DNA of 64,000 nucleotides from Reticulitermes speratus (lineage: Eukaryota > Arthropoda > Insecta > Blattodea > Rhinotermitidae): assembly GCA_021186555.1 (NCBI GenBank), contig JAJKFL010000003.1, positions 52,427,130-52,491,129 on the forward strand, read 5' to 3'. The notes under the pieces are model-generated. The model ran no database searches and was not told the DNA's origin. It saw only the letters and a list, made by a program, of their open reading frames with translations. Numbering within the stretch: the stretch's first letter is position 1; the number at the start of each line of letters is the position of its first letter. Below are positions 53,291 through 63,115 of this stretch, piece after piece. A program made the translations under genes and the position numbers.

Positions 53291-53935
53291 CTACGCGGCA
53301 TTATATTCCAGGAAAAAGCAATTTACCTGACCTATTTTGTAGCCCGGATACATAGGCCACTGTCGCATTGTTGTGTATGATGCTGAAGAAAGCAGCCAAT
53401 TGTTTGCAGAAATATGAAATTGAATGCCTGTTAAGTCCTTGTAACTTGAACGCGATCGGAAGTGTTGGCTCTTTCTGCAGCAAGGAAATCTTAGAAATGT
53501 CGAACGTGTTATAGCTACTGGGTTTGGAAGTCATCAGTGAAGTTTGTCACAATATTCTTATAACTTGATTCATGAACAGCAAATGTTTTGTTGTTGAGTT
53601 TAAAAATTATATTTGCTTCGCGAAGTTATTTTAAAATTATTTAGCTAATAAAATTTATTATAATTGTTTACGGATTGATTCTGTACAGGTTTCTGACAAC
53701 GTTTGATTTGTTGTAGAAATAATATATTGGAGTCTGCTTTGTGAGGTATATTTGATATACAAGGCGTTTCGGAAGTTAGTTCCGCTTCTGTCGTCACGTA
53801 ACAATTAATGACTTAGAACACAGTTTGTTGCGTTTCGAGTAATACGTAAATCAATTTCCCGTATAAACGCTACCCACGCTTCGTAGGGTAAGACGTGAGT
53901 TACTCCCATTCCATAGTTAGTGTATGAACACATTT
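53291..53935. other. No gene recognised
   Basis: Near 53762 GGCGTTTCGGAAGTTAGTTC resembles the hairpin families. Nothing else recognised. Confidence 0.4.
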
Positions 53936-54060
53936 CAACTCACAGAAGAAACGTAGGTCGACCAAGGAAAAGATGGGGAAACCAGTACCCATGAAGACGA
54001 AACAAGCCGGAAATTGGCTTATACCCTATTACTGCTGCTGATGGTACTGTGTTGGATACA
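53936..54060 (+). pseudogene. Small LINE C-terminal fragment
   Basis: One frame reads RNVGRPRKRWGNQYP, then a stop, then RRNKPEIG. GRPRKRW is a frequent signature near the end of non-LTR retrotransposon ORFs. Very short. Confidence 0.4.
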
Positions 54061-54191
54061 TATGTACTTGTTGTTGTATGGGGGGACTAATGTTTAATTA
54101 ATTCAAATATAATTATTAGGATTTAAGGGAAATTTTGTAGGACATAAAATGGATATTGTATTCATCTCTACGGCCTTTGTCCGAAATTGTT

Positions 54192-54725
54192 TTAGGCGTT
54201 TTCGCAAAATTGCCAAAAGCGACTATTAGCTTCGTCATGTCTGTCTGTCCGCATGGAACAACTCGACTCTCACTGGACGGATTTTCATGAAATTTGATAT
54301 TTTAGTATTTCTAGAAAATCTGTCGAGAAAATTCAAGTCTCATTAAAATCTGACAACAATAACGTGTACTTTACATGAAGACCTACGTACATTTATGATA
54401 ATATCTCGCTGAATTCTTCTTAGAATGAGAAATGTTTCAGACAAAAGTTGTAGAGAAAATCAAAACACACATTTTATGTTCAATAACTTTTTTTTTTCGG
54501 AAGTCCTGCTATTTACGAAATAATGTGGAAAAATATGGTAGACCCATTCAGGCCACAGATGACAATATAATATGGCGCATGCGCTTTACGTGCTGGATAA
54601 CTAAGGCTACAGACACACACACAGAATATATAATACTTATGGTTTTTCCACGACAAAAATGGTTACGCGAACGCGCCTCATTGTTACGTTATACGTACTC
54701 TGCGTGTCTTGTTCACTGCTGTAAT
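54192..54725 (+). repeat. Dispersed element G, copy 2
   Basis: Same blocks in the same order as 24128-24690, at roughly 75-80 percent identity by eye. No recognisable ORF in either copy. Confidence 0.8.
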
Positions 54726-55012
54726 TATTCAGCTAGTTACGCTGTGGATAAAGCCAGAAAGGCATGTAGGTCTTCAGACGAAGTGTCCGTTATTTTTGTC
54801 TGATTTTAATCGACAATGACTGGATTCTTTTTTTTTAATTTTATCTACCTATTTTCATGCAAAATCTCTGCCTCAATAAAGACAGATGGACAGAGCATCT
54901 TAATACGTCGTCCACAGAGATCAAAACGCGTCTGAGAAGGTAAACAACAGAAACAACTGAGCAATGAAAGTGATACTGCATGTCCCACTAATATCCTATA
55001 CCTACATGCTGA
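54726..55012. other. No feature seen
   Basis: Unrecognised sequence. Confidence 0.3.
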
Positions 55013-55270
55013 GCCGGGATAGCTCAGTCGGTACAGTGACTCAGGCTACGGGCGGTACGAACGAGGAATCGAAGTTCGATTTCCAGCAGAGGTTTTTATT
55101 CCCTCCACAGCGTCCCCTACCGGCTATGGTGCCCACCCACCCAGTGGATACCGGTGGTAAAGCGGCCGGGGCGTGAAGCTGATCATTCACATCTAGGGCT
55201 GTGGTTAATAATATGCGGATGAATACATCCTCTGACCCTATGTTGTGGCGAGGCGCTTAATTAAACACAG
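55013..55270 (+). mobile_element. SINE family A variant
   Basis: GCCGGGATAGCTCAGTCGGT head with an extra segment (GGCGGTACGAACGAGGAATC), body GGTAAAGCGGCCGGGGCG, end GGCGAGGCGCTTAATTAAAC. The extra segment is shared with the head at 36896-36960. Confidence 0.85.
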
Positions 55271-55886
55271 TTACAAATTTGTCTTTACGTATATTTATGT
55301 GTTTGGTGCACAAAACGACGCCGGGTATCGTGGCTGGTTTCCCCTCTGCGTGCCTTGAAGAATTGTGTAATTAGAGCTGAAAATATACGCTGACCGTTTT
55401 TTTTTTTTTTTTTTTTTTTTGCTAACTGAACATTTTGTCACCATTACGCTGATTTAAAAGATTCAAGCGTCCATATCCGTAATACCTGTTTTTATGTCCA
55501 AAAACATGAACTCAAAATACAGAATTGTATCCACATCTTGAAGAATTTCTAATGTTAAGAAAAGAAAGACTCATAATCAAATGTTCAGCTGTATATAATG
55601 AATTTGTTGTAACATTTGAATAACGTATGCGAAATACGAGTACAATACTTTATGCCGTATATTTTTTATAATCTTATCACTTACTCCGAATCCTATTTTC
55701 ACTTTGACTAAATTTTGTGTATATACGTATGTATATACACAAAATACGTATTTATATACGTATATACGTATGTATATTGGCATTACACGGCTGTAACAGA
55801 GTGGTTTTAGTTACGCAAACTGTTTTATTTGTCTGCTTGTCCATGCCAATTTTAAATTTCAAGCAAAAATCTGCGACTCTCTTGTG
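55271..55886. other. No gene; poly(T) and TATACGTA palindromes
   Basis: Poly(T) tract at about 55400-55421. TGTATATACGTATGTATATA-type self-complementary runs at 55715-55780. Confidence 0.5.
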
Positions 55887-56364
55887 CAGTGGCGGACTGG
55901 CCAGGGTGTCAGCTTGCCCGATGACAAGTGGGCCCCCTTAAACATTAGACAATATGTTAAAAATGTTAATGACCTTTTAGTAGCTTGAAAATATAATAGA
56001 AGTTCCAATATTATTACTGGCTGCAACTGAAATTTACGTTGTATTACTATTTTGATAAAAAAAATTTAATAAAATCCACCATTTATTTAAAATTAAAAAA
56101 ATAATTTAAAAATTCAATTATAACAATCTGTATTTACATTTAGTATGTACTGTATACTGCCAGTAATATGTACAATATATGTACACTGTAATTACTAAAA
56201 AATATACATTTATTTCGCAAAAATTTTAATTGTACCTTTTTTCCACTTATGTATTTTTTGAAAATTTTATTTATTTCTTATAAAAATTAAATTATAGCCT
56301 TATAGTTGTGGGTGGGCCCTTTTGTCTCCTGGCAACCAATACTTTTAGACCCAGTCCGCCACTG
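55887..56364. mobile_element. Non-autonomous hAT element, 478 bp
   Basis: Perfect 14-bp inverted ends CAGTGGCGGACTGG and the perfect 8-bp target duplication CTCTTGTG (55879-55886, 56365-56372). AT-rich interior with GTGGGCCC blocks near both ends. No ORF. Perfect ends and duplication suggest one of the youngest insertions here. Confidence 0.97.
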
Positions 56365-57009
56365 CTCTTGTGTATAGCTTGTTGTTTGTAGGGCTCTGCG
56401 CATTTCATTCGTAATTCAAATGATGTATTTGTATTTAGACCTATCGTCTTCCCTTTCTTTAAATGTATCTTACTTCAACAATTGCCATACTGTCACACGT
56501 CAGTGTAACCGCTACTCAATGTGGCCATTTTAGTCTGTCTCCTACTCCCCTCCCCCTCCAATCTCCTTGCAAGGCTGTACCGATAACGGTCGATCTGTCT
56601 GCCGAATTTATCCGATTAAGTTAAACAAATGAACATCGTTGCCGGACATGGTTGTCGGAAGAGAGAGTGATATTGACGAGAAGTGAAAAAAAGTTTCTTA
56701 TAACAGTGTTATTTGTGGTGTAATTGTTAAAATACATATGTGGCAGAGTGTGCAATTACGTATCGCTTGGTGTGTTCTGTTGTGTGTGTTGTGAAAACAT
56801 TGTTATATGAAGTAAAACCGACACAATTTCATCTGGTTGCATGCTTCCGTGTTTCATAGAACCAACTGCTCACCTGACGTAGAAGCCATTTGTACAACGG
56901 GAGGTAAGAACTGAGTTCACAGCAGAACAAAGAGCAGATTTTGATAGAAATATCATATTCTTACTAAACTTGATAGGCTTCATATTAATATGTGTTATGT
57001 GTTATATTA
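56365..57009. other. No gene recognised
   Basis: Unrecognised sequence. Confidence 0.35.
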
Positions 57010-57303
57010 ATAGTAATATGTGTGTGTCGGTATAGCGACTCGCCACAGGCTGCACGGTTCGGTGTTCGAACCCCGGTGGCTGCAAGAAATTTTCTTTTCT
57101 CCACTCCCGTTCACACCGGCCCTGGGGCCCACACAGCCTCCTGTACAATGAATACCGGGGCTCTTTCCCGGGGGTAAAGCGGCCGGGCCGTGGCGTTGAC
57201 CACTAACCCCTATCTAGTGCCGAGATTAAAAATGAGTACAGATATGCCTCTACTCACCCCTCTATGCCTTCATGGCATGTTATAGGGAGACCTTTACCTT
57301 TAC
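57010..57303 (+). mobile_element. SINE family A
   Basis: GTCGGTATAGCGACTCGCC, GGTGTTCGAACCCCGG (B box), CCGGCCCTGGGGCCCACAC, TTTCCCGGGGGTAAAGCGGC and the terminal CCTTTACCTTTACC. Confidence 0.92.
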
Positions 57304-57344
57304 CTCAGTAATAGGTAATTTATATTTTCAGAATATAGTTCTTA

Positions 57345-57606
57345 ATGGTCGATCCCAGTGGCCGCGCGGTCTAAGGCGTGGGTCGGCGGCAGCTGGCTTG
57401 TTGGGATTGTGGGTTCGAATCCCACCGGGGGCATGGATGTCTGTCTTGTGAGAGTTGTTTGTTGTCAGGTAGAGGTCTCTGCGACGGGCTGATCACTCGT
57501 CCAGAGGAGTCATACTGAATGTGGTGTGTCTGAGTGTGATCGTGAAGCCTCGATAATTGAGGAGGCCCAGGCCCACTAGGGGCTGTTGCGCCATTGGAAA
57601 TAAAAA
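57345..57606 (+). mobile_element. SINE family C, 10-bp target duplication
   Basis: GATCCCAGTGGCCGCGCGGT head, GGGTTCGAATCCCACC B box, full body, GAGGAGGCCCAGGCCCA tail. ATAGTTCTTA at 57335-57344 and 57607-57616. Confidence 0.94.
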
Positions 57607-57770
57607 ATAGTTCTTAGTGTATGAAATACGTAAATGTATTCCTCCTATAATATGTACTGTTGATTCAATAATCTTGATGCTAATTTTAATTGTTGTGTTT
57701 AGAAATGCGATCACGTTACCTGTTAATTATTGTTTACAGATGTACTAGATCTAACCTATACAGCCTGTCA

Positions 57771-57971
57771 GCCGATCCCAGTGGCCGTGCGGTCTAAGGC
57801 GTGGGTCTTCGGCCGCTCGCTTACTAGGATCGTGGGTTCGAATCCCACCGGGGGCATGGATGTTTGTGTTGTGTTTGTTGTAAGGACGGTAATATGGAAC
57901 GTAAAGTGACATGAAGGACGAAAGGATTTAAACAGTACAAAAATGGATCAAAGGGAAAAAACCCCGGACAG

Positions 57972-58022
<51 letters not shown>

Positions 58023-58612
58023 CCGGGGGCATGGATGTTTGTGTTAGTTGTAAGGACGATAATATGGAACGTAAAGTGACATGAAGGACGAAAAGGATTT
58101 AAACAGTACAAAAATGGATCAAAGGGGGAAAAATAAAAAAAACCCGGACAGGCACAAAAAAATCCCACGGGGGGCAAGGATATTTGTGTTGTGTTAGTTG
58201 TAAGGACGATAATATGGAACGTAAACAGTACAAAAATGGACCAAAGGGGAAAAACCCCGGACAGAAAGAAAATCCCGCCGGGGGCATGGATGTTTGTGTT
58301 GTGTTTGTTGTAAGGACAGTAATATGGAACGTCAAGTGACATGAAGGACGAAAGGATTTAAACTACAAAAATGGATCAAAGGGAATAAAAACCCGGACAG
58401 GCAAAAAAAAAAAAAATAAAATCCCACCTAGGGCATGGATGTCTGTCTGTTGTGAGTGTTATGTGATGTCAGGTAGAGGTCTCTGCGACGAGCTGGTCCC
58501 TCGTCCAGAGGAGTCCTACCGAGTGTGGTGTGTCTGAGTGTGATCGTGAAGCCTCGAAAAATGAGGCGGCCTAGGCCCCCAAGGGGTTGTCGGGCCACTT
58601 GGAAAAAAAAAA
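57771..58612 (+). mobile_element. Compound SINE C with four D-body units and internal poly(A)
   Basis: A single perfect 12-bp duplication TACAGCCTGTCA (57759-57770, 58613-58624) brackets the whole block. After a C-type head, body D (GGTAATATGGAACGTAAAGT, CAAAAATGGATCAAAGG, ACCCCGGACAGGC, poly A of about 41) is followed by ATCCCACCGGGGGCATGG, the end of the tRNA head, and D again. Four such units (joints about 58016, 58166, 58270 and 58421) precede a normal family C body and tail (58430-58612). Confidence 0.88.
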
Positions 58613-58624
58613 TACAGCCTGTCA

Positions 58625-59071
58625 CTAATCGTAAGTTTGTGTTGTTTTTGGACGTATTGCTCATGAAGGAATGAAAATCGACTGTTATTCTGAAAGTTAA
58701 TTCTATAATACAATGTATGTTAGGCGATTACCAAGGTTGGAAAAATTCAGTACATTGTCACTAGTTTGTTTCTGCTGTTCGTTGCAGAAACGTGAATTTC
58801 GTGCAGTCATTGAAAGTGCAAAATGACAACAACTGACAGGTTTCGGGGTTTAAATCTAAAGCAAGCAATGAAGAATCTGTTGTGGTTGACTACAGAACCT
58901 AACAGAACCGGAGGAAGTGGCAATTGAGCGGAATAGTCGTGTAATGCAGTCAGACAAATCTCTATCAAGTTAGGGAACCATACTCATGGCGGAACCGAAA
59001 CTTGGAGAAGGAAATACTCTCAAATTAAGAAACGAAAATTTACCTAGTTGATTAAGCACCACGCAAATGAA
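58625..59071. other. No feature seen
   Basis: Unrecognised sequence. Confidence 0.35.
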
Positions 59072-59303
59072 GGAAGTGGAGGTATAGCTCCTTACATTCT
59101 TAACATCGATACTAGATGGAGGTGAGTGGTCTGTTTCACGTCCAGGCTGTTTTACTCGCGGGGAACTAGGCCCGAGTGAGAGACTGGGTGAGCCCTGGAG
59201 CGAGTCGGGATAATTTGGAGAAGAATCTTTCGCGGGAATCGAACCACGATTCCTTGGTCGTCTAGCACTTAGCCTAATCATTGTACTGACTTAGCTTTCT
59301 CGG
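59072..59303 (-). mobile_element. SINE family A variant
   Basis: GGAGGTATAGCTCCTTACAT, ACATCGATACTAGATGGAGG, GCGGGAATCGAACCACG and a head end TTGTACTGACTTAGCTTTCTC as seen on the plus strand. Confidence 0.85.
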
Positions 59304-59452
59304 GGCTCAGTCAAAATTTATAAACTAATTAATGAAAGGTTATGAATGAGGATTCGAATCGCGTCCCAGAACTTACCGCAGTACATTTGCACATCGCTTT
59401 AACAGCCGTCGATGTCGTACATATTGGTAAGAGTGCGGAGTTAATGTCATAA

Positions 59453-59562
59453 TACAGGGTGTTCTTAATCACGGAAGTTGTCGCGGGATATCCCAGCGGA
59501 TGCAGGCTTTCTATGAGAAAAATCTACAGTGCCCACGGAGAAGATAAAAGGGACACCCTGTA
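59453..59562. mobile_element. Small MITE with TACAGGGTGT ends, 110 bp
   Basis: TACAGGGTGTTCTTAA on the left and TACAGGGTGTCCCTTT read inward from the right. Possibly related to the TACAG element at 9648-9895. Confidence 0.65.
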
Positions 59563-60361
59563 TCTTGTGGTGTTCCCTGATAGGTCCGCGGTTGGAAAGA
59601 GGAAACAATGAGGAAACTTCATATTTTTATGTAAACTTATTAGGTGGGTGAACACGTGTGATTATCGACGGAGGGAATGACTCTCCCGGTAGACGGAACT
59701 CCTGACATGTGCGCCGAACATTCGCTCATGTGAATTGGAAAGACAAACAAAGTTAAGGGTTCACGTGCCCCATATAGGCAACTCTAGGTGGGGCATGCTA
59801 TTTCAATTACTGCAACGTCTTTAATTAAGAGAACAATACGTCAGATAACTGCGTTACCGACGGTAAGCGACGCTTGTGATTAATGGGCGGAGGCCAGGTG
59901 CGACGCCTGTAACTACCCCAACACGTGTTCTGCTTCCCACTATGTTTTCGTTTTGTTATCAGATTATCTGTGAGGTTAATTTTGGAAATAGATCCACTTT
60001 GAGACATGTTAACATGCCGAACTGACGAAAAATAATTTATCTTTTGCGAGATTTTAGGTTCTCACAGCGGTGTTGCTTAAGATTCGTATCTTCTGAGATC
60101 TTACACCGTGTCGTTGGGTAATTAGTTTTCGATAGTTCAAAGGAACATAATTCCTTCATTTTTATGGTCAAGCAATTAATGCTTCACTATCTTTCGAAGC
60201 GGTGGGAAAAGCTGCTTGCCTAAAGTCACATCACACCCCAGAAGGCTTGAATCTACAAGTTGTCATTTGCTGAATTCAGTTAAGAAGTACAGCAAAGTTT
60301 AACTGGTTGAATTTTCCTTTCGTTAGTACAACAGGAATTATAAGGAGTATCCCAGAAAACG
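59563..60361. other. No gene recognised
   Basis: ACACCGTGTCGTTGGGTAAT near 60103 and TCACACCCCAGAAGG near 60231 echo the CACGGCG/CGTTTCG repeat class. Otherwise unremarkable. Confidence 0.4.
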
Positions 60362-60656
60362 GGCCACGCGGTGGCGCAGTTGGTTGAGGCACTGTACTAC
60401 AAGCCGGCAGGTCGCGGGTTTGATTCCCGATTGTGTTATTGGAATTTTTCATTGACATAATCCTTTCGGTCGCATATGGCCCTGGGGTCGACTCAGCCTC
60501 TAACAGAAATGACTACCAGGAATATTTCCTGGGGGGGTAAAGGCGGCCGGTGCATAGGGCTGACAACCTTACCACCTTCATGTGCCGACTGTCTAGAAAT
60601 TCCGGGAGCCTCAACCTCCTGGAACCCACAGGGCCTGTCCAAGCCTGTACTTTACC
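60362..60656 (+). mobile_element. SINE family B, complete
   Basis: GCCACGCGGTGGCGCAGTTG head (A box), GTCGCGGGTTTGATTCCCG (B box), CCCTGGGGTCGACTCAGCC, TTTCCTGGGGGGGTAAAGGC and CTCAACCTCCTGGAACCCA. Reference copy for family B. Confidence 0.93.
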
Positions 60657-60785
60657 TTACCCAGACAGCAGAACGTGTTCTTAATGTATTTAAAGCATTT
60701 AAAATTGTTTGTAAAGAAGAATACATGTACATCGGTTAAAACTCGTATTGTGGTTTCTAGGCTAATACGATCCGTATGTTTAGTG

Positions 60786-60957
60786 GGTCCCTGTCACCAC
60801 GATAAGTCGGTCCCTGTCACCACGATAAGTCGGTCCCTGTCACCACGATAAGTCGGTCCCTGTCACCACGATAAGTCGGTCCCTGTCACCACGATAAGTC
60901 GGTCCTTGTCACCACGATAAGTCGGTCACTGTCACCACGATAAGTCGGTCCTGTCAC
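60786..60957. repeat. Tandem array, 23-bp unit, about 7.5 copies, in LINE 5' region
   Basis: Unit CGGTCCCTGTCACCACGATA plus AGT. The other LINE derivative (near 19705-19740, minus strand) has this segment once (GATAAGTGGGTCCCTGTCAT), so the array grew from the LINE 5' end. Confidence 0.93.
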
Positions 60958-61331
60958 CACGGCATGGCGCGTCCTCGGGTTGCGGATGGAGGAACGGCCT
61001 CCGAATATGGAGGGTAGCTGCGAATATGCAGTCGCGAACAGCCGACAAGGGGTGGTCCTCCAGCTTGGGGGTTGGGCGAGGTGCTAACAACTCCTCACCG
61101 TAAAAAATTACCATGTTACGAAACAGATAACAAAGCCTCGGACCTGGACTGATTCTTTGGTACGACTTAAGCAATGGAAAAGGAACATGAGGATAGGGAC
61201 AGGTGGCGGGCTCTTGTGAGTGTGGTAATGAACCTTCGGGTTCCATAAAACGCGGGGAATTTCTTGACTAGCTGACGACCTGTTAGCTTCGCAAGAAGGA
61301 CTCTGCTCCATGGAGTTAGTTAGTTAGTTAG
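60786..61331 (+). mobile_element. Internally deleted RTE-like LINE with tandem 5' monomers
   Basis: Starts with the 23-bp array, then a 5' UTR (GGCATGGCGCGTCCTCGGGT, GGGGGTTGGGCGAGGTGCTA) matching 19550-19735 on the other strand, then the ORF start region with its ATG mutated to ATA (about 61127). After AATGGAAAAGGAACATGAG it jumps (about 61193) straight to GATAGGGACAGGTGGCGGGC, the ORF end, then the 3' UTR and GTTAGTTAGTTAG tail. Both ends are kept; the deletion is larger than in the 19-kb copy. Confidence 0.85.
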
Positions 61332-61506
61332 GCTAATACGATGGGTTTGTGACACAGCTTTGTCGTAACCAAGATTACGTCGACTCTAAATTATGCCCGT
61401 CGTGAAGATCTGAAATCTCACGTGGATCTGATCATCTGTCCCGTTTTCTACGTTTCTTTGTTCTGTTCGCAGTTCATTTCACGTGTTTTCTCATGTCGTA
61501 TGTAAG

Positions 61507-61531
61507 TTAGTTAGTTAGTTAGTTAGTTACT
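61507..61531. repeat. TTAG tetranucleotide run
   Basis: Six AGTT units, similar to LINE tails but without a LINE upstream. SINE F follows on the minus strand. Confidence 0.8.
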
Positions 61532-61537
61532 TTCTGT

Positions 61538-61838
61538 CGCTCCTTGCGGAGCATAGGGCCTCCTTTCAGAGGTTTCTTGGTCTAGAAGTGTGCATTCCAT
61601 AGTGAGTGACCAGTCCACTGACTGCACAAGTTCTACTCATCCTGATGTGACGGCCAGAGCCATCTAGCAGTTAGTCAGGAGACTTGGGTGAGAAATGGCC
61701 GCTGAATTTTGCTTACGAACATTACTAGTTCTATTCATGCCCGTAAGGAAGTTGTGCTACGGATTTTTATCACCCTTAAAAATCCATCGACCTCGGTCGG
61801 GATCGAACCCGCGAAACTTGGGTCCAGTGGGTCCAGTC
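61538..61838 (-). mobile_element. SINE family F
   Basis: Plus-strand landmarks CCAGAGCCATCTAGCAGTTA, GCCCGTAAGGAAGTTGTGCT, TTAAAAATCCATCGACCTCG and GGTCGGGATCGAACCCGCG. The left part (GGAGCATAGGGCCTCC) is the tail of the family. Confidence 0.88.
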
Positions 61839-62494
61839 GTATGTAAGCCCTATTTTATTCCACTGCTTTGTCGGGTAAATTGGAAACCCATAAAATATAA
61901 TCTGGAAAAAAGTTCATGTAATGAATAATGTGGATGTATTTCTGATAATGCTGTCTTTAAAATCGCTATGAAACGTGTGGGCTGATGTTCACATTTACAC
62001 AACTGTATCTGACGTTCCAATTACCTGTTAACTGGCAGGTAGGGTATATGGGAAACAGCACAAAGTATCACTTTATGTTCTTATCGGATTTATTAAATAC
62101 AAAATTAGATTTTATATTCCCAAACTCAGTGGTACGTGAAATGACCAGCACGAGTTCTCTTTGTCATCGTGCATGAAATTATATTTCGATGACACAATTT
62201 CATTTATTCTGTACATTTAAATCAGCATTGAGAATATAACAATAAAACGAATATGGAAGCTCAGAAAACTTTTAAATCGTGAATAGGGAAACTTCAGAAA
62301 ATTTTTATCAAAATTAGTTTCTTCCGCGTAATCACTTGGTTACAAAAATAAAAAAAATTAAAATAATATAAGTACGTTAAATGTTGTGATATATAAATCA
62401 GAAAAAAGAAAATTTTGGAGGAATTTTAAATTTGAAAATCCGTAATGTACCTGAGTGAGAGAGAGAGAGACACGAATGTATCTATCCACACTTC
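61839..62494. other. No gene recognised
   Basis: AT-rich sequence, short frames only; GA run at 62457-62469. Confidence 0.4.
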
Positions 62495-62768
62495 CTACTG
62501 AGTGACTAGGCTACGGGATGGAGGTTCGTTTTCGAATCCCGGTAGGGGCAAGATATTTTTCTGTTTTCCAAAATATCGAGACCGGCTGTGGGGCCCACCC
62601 TGACTCATACTTAGTGGGTACTGGCGTTCTTTCATGGACATAAAGCGGCCGAGGCATGAAGTTGACCGCTTACCTCCATATAGTGCCGAGGTTAAGAATT
62701 AGTGGAGCTGTACCTCTGCTACCATTTGTATGCGTTCATACTGTGGACAGTGAAGCTACCTTTACCTT
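62495..62768 (+). mobile_element. SINE family A variant
   Basis: GAGTGACTAGGCTACGGGAT, GTTTTCGAATCCCGG (B box), GGCTGTGGGGCCCACCCTGA, CATAAAGCGGCCGAGGC, AGTGCCGAGGTTAAGAATT and CTACCTTTACCTT. Confidence 0.85.
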
Positions 62769-62869
62769 CTTATTAGTGTTTTAAGAGCAAAGTGTAAGAT
62801 TCACGTTGTTGTTTTTCTGGTTATGACACCGTTTTGTCTGGTAGGAGAGTACCGACATTTTAGAGGAAC

Positions 62870-63115
62870 ACATTGCTTCCTGTAAGAAGACTGGAATGGG
62901 CTGGTCATGTGGTAAGAATGTCTGATGATAGGACCGTAAAGAAAGTTTTTCTGGGGAAACCAGATGGAAGAAGAGAAGCAGAAAGACCAAAATTAAGGTG
63001 GTTGGACTGTATTGAGAATGATCTGAAATCGATGGGTGTCAAGAGATGGAGGAAGAAAGCAGAAGACAGATCTGTATGTGCTATCATTGTGAAGGAGGTA
63101 CTGGTTATACTGTAA
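62870..63115 (+). pseudogene. Third LINE family, RT C-terminal fragment with its stop
   Basis: The frame reads RRLEWAGHVVRMSDDRTVKK, VFLGKPDGRREAERPKLRWL and DCIENDLKSMGVKRWRKKAE to a stop at 63113-63115. This is the usual C-terminus of an insect non-LTR retrotransposon RT (WAGHVVRM, GRP/ERPKLRW). The open frame begins at the truncation, so it is a 5'-truncated fragment. Confidence 0.85.
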
